Assembly: GCA_902802355.1 (NCBI GenBank)
Contig: CADCLU010000008.1
Coordinates: 1-48,557 of the forward strand
DNA: 48,557 bases
Direction: 5' to 3'
Source: an uncultured Erysipelotrichaceae bacterium
GTDB lineage: Bacteria > Bacillota_I > Bacilli_A > RFN20 > CAG-826
Positions 47,878 through 48,557 of this stretch are shown one piece after another. Each line of letters starts with the position of its first letter. Within the stretch, counting starts at the first letter, position 1. The notes below the pieces were generated by a model. That model did not search any database. It was given only the letters and a program-made list of their open reading frames with translations, and was not told the origin of the DNA. The translations under genes and the position numbers were made by a program.

Positions 47878-48557
47878 TTAACGATTCTTACGGTTTTCCT
47901 TGATGAGGAGTTCGATGACCTTGTCGATCGAAAGGCCTTCGTTGATGGCGTTGTAGTTGATCTTGATACGATGACGGAGGACTGGGAAAGCCAAAGCGTC
48001 GATATCGTCGAACGAAACGTTATAGTTGCCATGGATTAAAGCACGGATCTTGGCACCGGTGATAAGAGCCTGGCCAGCACGTGGGGAGCAGCCATAACGG
48101 ATGTATTTCTTGGTGACCTCAGAGGTCTCCTCGAATTCTGGGTGGGTGTTGTGGACAAGAGTCATGGCGTAGTCGATGACTTCCTGGATGCATGGGACAT
48201 CCTGGGCAAGGGCACGCATCTTCATGATCTGTGGGCCATCAACGACCTTGGTGGCGTTCTCAGCCTGGGAGTGCTGGGTCAAATTGACGATGTCAGCGAG
48301 TTCCTGGACACTTGGGAAGTCCATGGCGACCTTGAACATGAAACGGTCCATCTGAGCCTCTGGAAGTGGGTAAGTACCATCCTGCTCGATTGGGTTCTGG
48401 GTAGCGAGAACGAAGTATGGTTCCTGCATGACGTAGGTTTTGCCGGCGACAGTGGTCTTGTGCTCCTGCATGACCTCGAGAAGAGCGGACTGGGTCTTTG
48501 GGGTAGCACGGTTGATTTCGTCGGCGAGGATGATCTGGGCGAAGATAGGACCCTTTT
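47878..48557 (-). CDS. MoxR-family AAA+ ATPase, 5' end outside window
   Basis: The frame is open through the end of the window, so the visible part is the C-terminal 225 residues. It opens with the Walker B region [20 protein letters not shown], followed by sensor 1 ([21 protein letters not shown]), the arginine-finger region (MDRFMFKV), and the C-terminal lid with sensor 2 ([16 protein letters not shown]). The Walker A lies upstream and is unseen. MoxR ATPases act as chaperones for complexes with DUF58 and VWA proteins, which follow directly downstream. An internal ATG at 48471 is not the real start because the conserved Walker B precedes it. Confidence 0.95.
   Translation of the reverse strand, partial: KGPIFAQIILADEINRATPKTQSALLEVMQEHKTTVAGKTYVMQEPYFVLATQNPIEQDGTYPLPEAQMDRFMFKVAMDFPSVQELADIVNLTQHSQAENATKVVDGPQIMKMRALAQDVPCIQEVIDYAMTLVHNTHPEFEETSEVTKKYIRYGCSPRAGQALITGAKIRALIHGNYNVSFDDIDALAFPVLRHRIKINYNAINEGLSIDKVIELLIKENRKNR

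Overview
The window looks like chromosomal DNA from a Gram-positive-type bacterium of the Bacilli/Mollicutes-like part of the Bacillota, probably an uncultured gut or rumen organism. This is inferred from family content and signals, not from a marker search. The evidence is: twelve lipoprotein signal peptides with LxxC lipoboxes; AGGAGG-type ribosome binding sites; TTGACA/TATAAT promoters; CcpA-type cre boxes; short U-tailed terminators; and no outer-membrane genes. UGA is a real stop codon here (for example at cysK), so the code is standard.

Layout. 1-2190: the 3' part of a PD-(D/E)XK-like nuclease gene, then a SASA-type esterase lipoprotein. 2191-2622: a small locus resembling a type I toxin-antitoxin unit, with a 29-residue membrane peptide, an occluded ribosome binding site and an opposing promoter. 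2623-7512: cardiolipin synthase, two more esterase lipoproteins and a convergent AraC regulator. 7513-12463: a cre-controlled, domain-swapped, membrane-anchored GH3 glycosidase coupled to a membrane partner. 12500-16866: a lipoprotein tyrosine phosphatase and a CBM-type lipoprotein. 17073-25170: a DUF368 lipid-phosphate transporter, a DUF2804 protein, initiator tRNA, cysK, more lipoproteins, an LRR surface protein and small membrane proteins. 25209-27012: a PlsC-like acyltransferase, tRNA-Asp, tRNA-Phe and a YefM-YoeB toxin-antitoxin pair. 27032-29478: a second phosphatase lipoprotein. 29497-32651: truB-ribF-mtnN and an FNT-type channel. 32677-33908: an intact-looking IS3-family element inserted in the loop of a terminator. 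33941-36946: a galM-like lipoprotein gene broken by an in-frame UGA, then typA. 37075-42296: a 1352-residue repeat lipoprotein and a divergent lipoprotein. 42462-48557: a minus-strand MoxR-DUF58-VWA (Bat-like) operon in which one VWA gene is frameshifted.

The genes suggest a cell that handles carbohydrate at its surface. Esterases and a GH3 enzyme would trim acetylated oligosaccharides. CBM-like, LRR and repeat lipoproteins on Ser/Ala/Thr-rich stalks would bind substrates or hosts. cre boxes at several of these promoters, plus an AraC regulator, suggest repression by preferred sugars and local induction. Housekeeping genes are interspersed.

Signals beyond the plain annotation are: the type I toxin-like locus; six genes with a -10 box 4-8 bases before the start codon (possible leaderless mRNAs); an initiator tRNA with C33 and an AGG/CCU anticodon stem; a precisely reconstructable IS insertion into a terminator; two apparently broken genes; and a carbohydrate-binding-like module shared by three lipoproteins.
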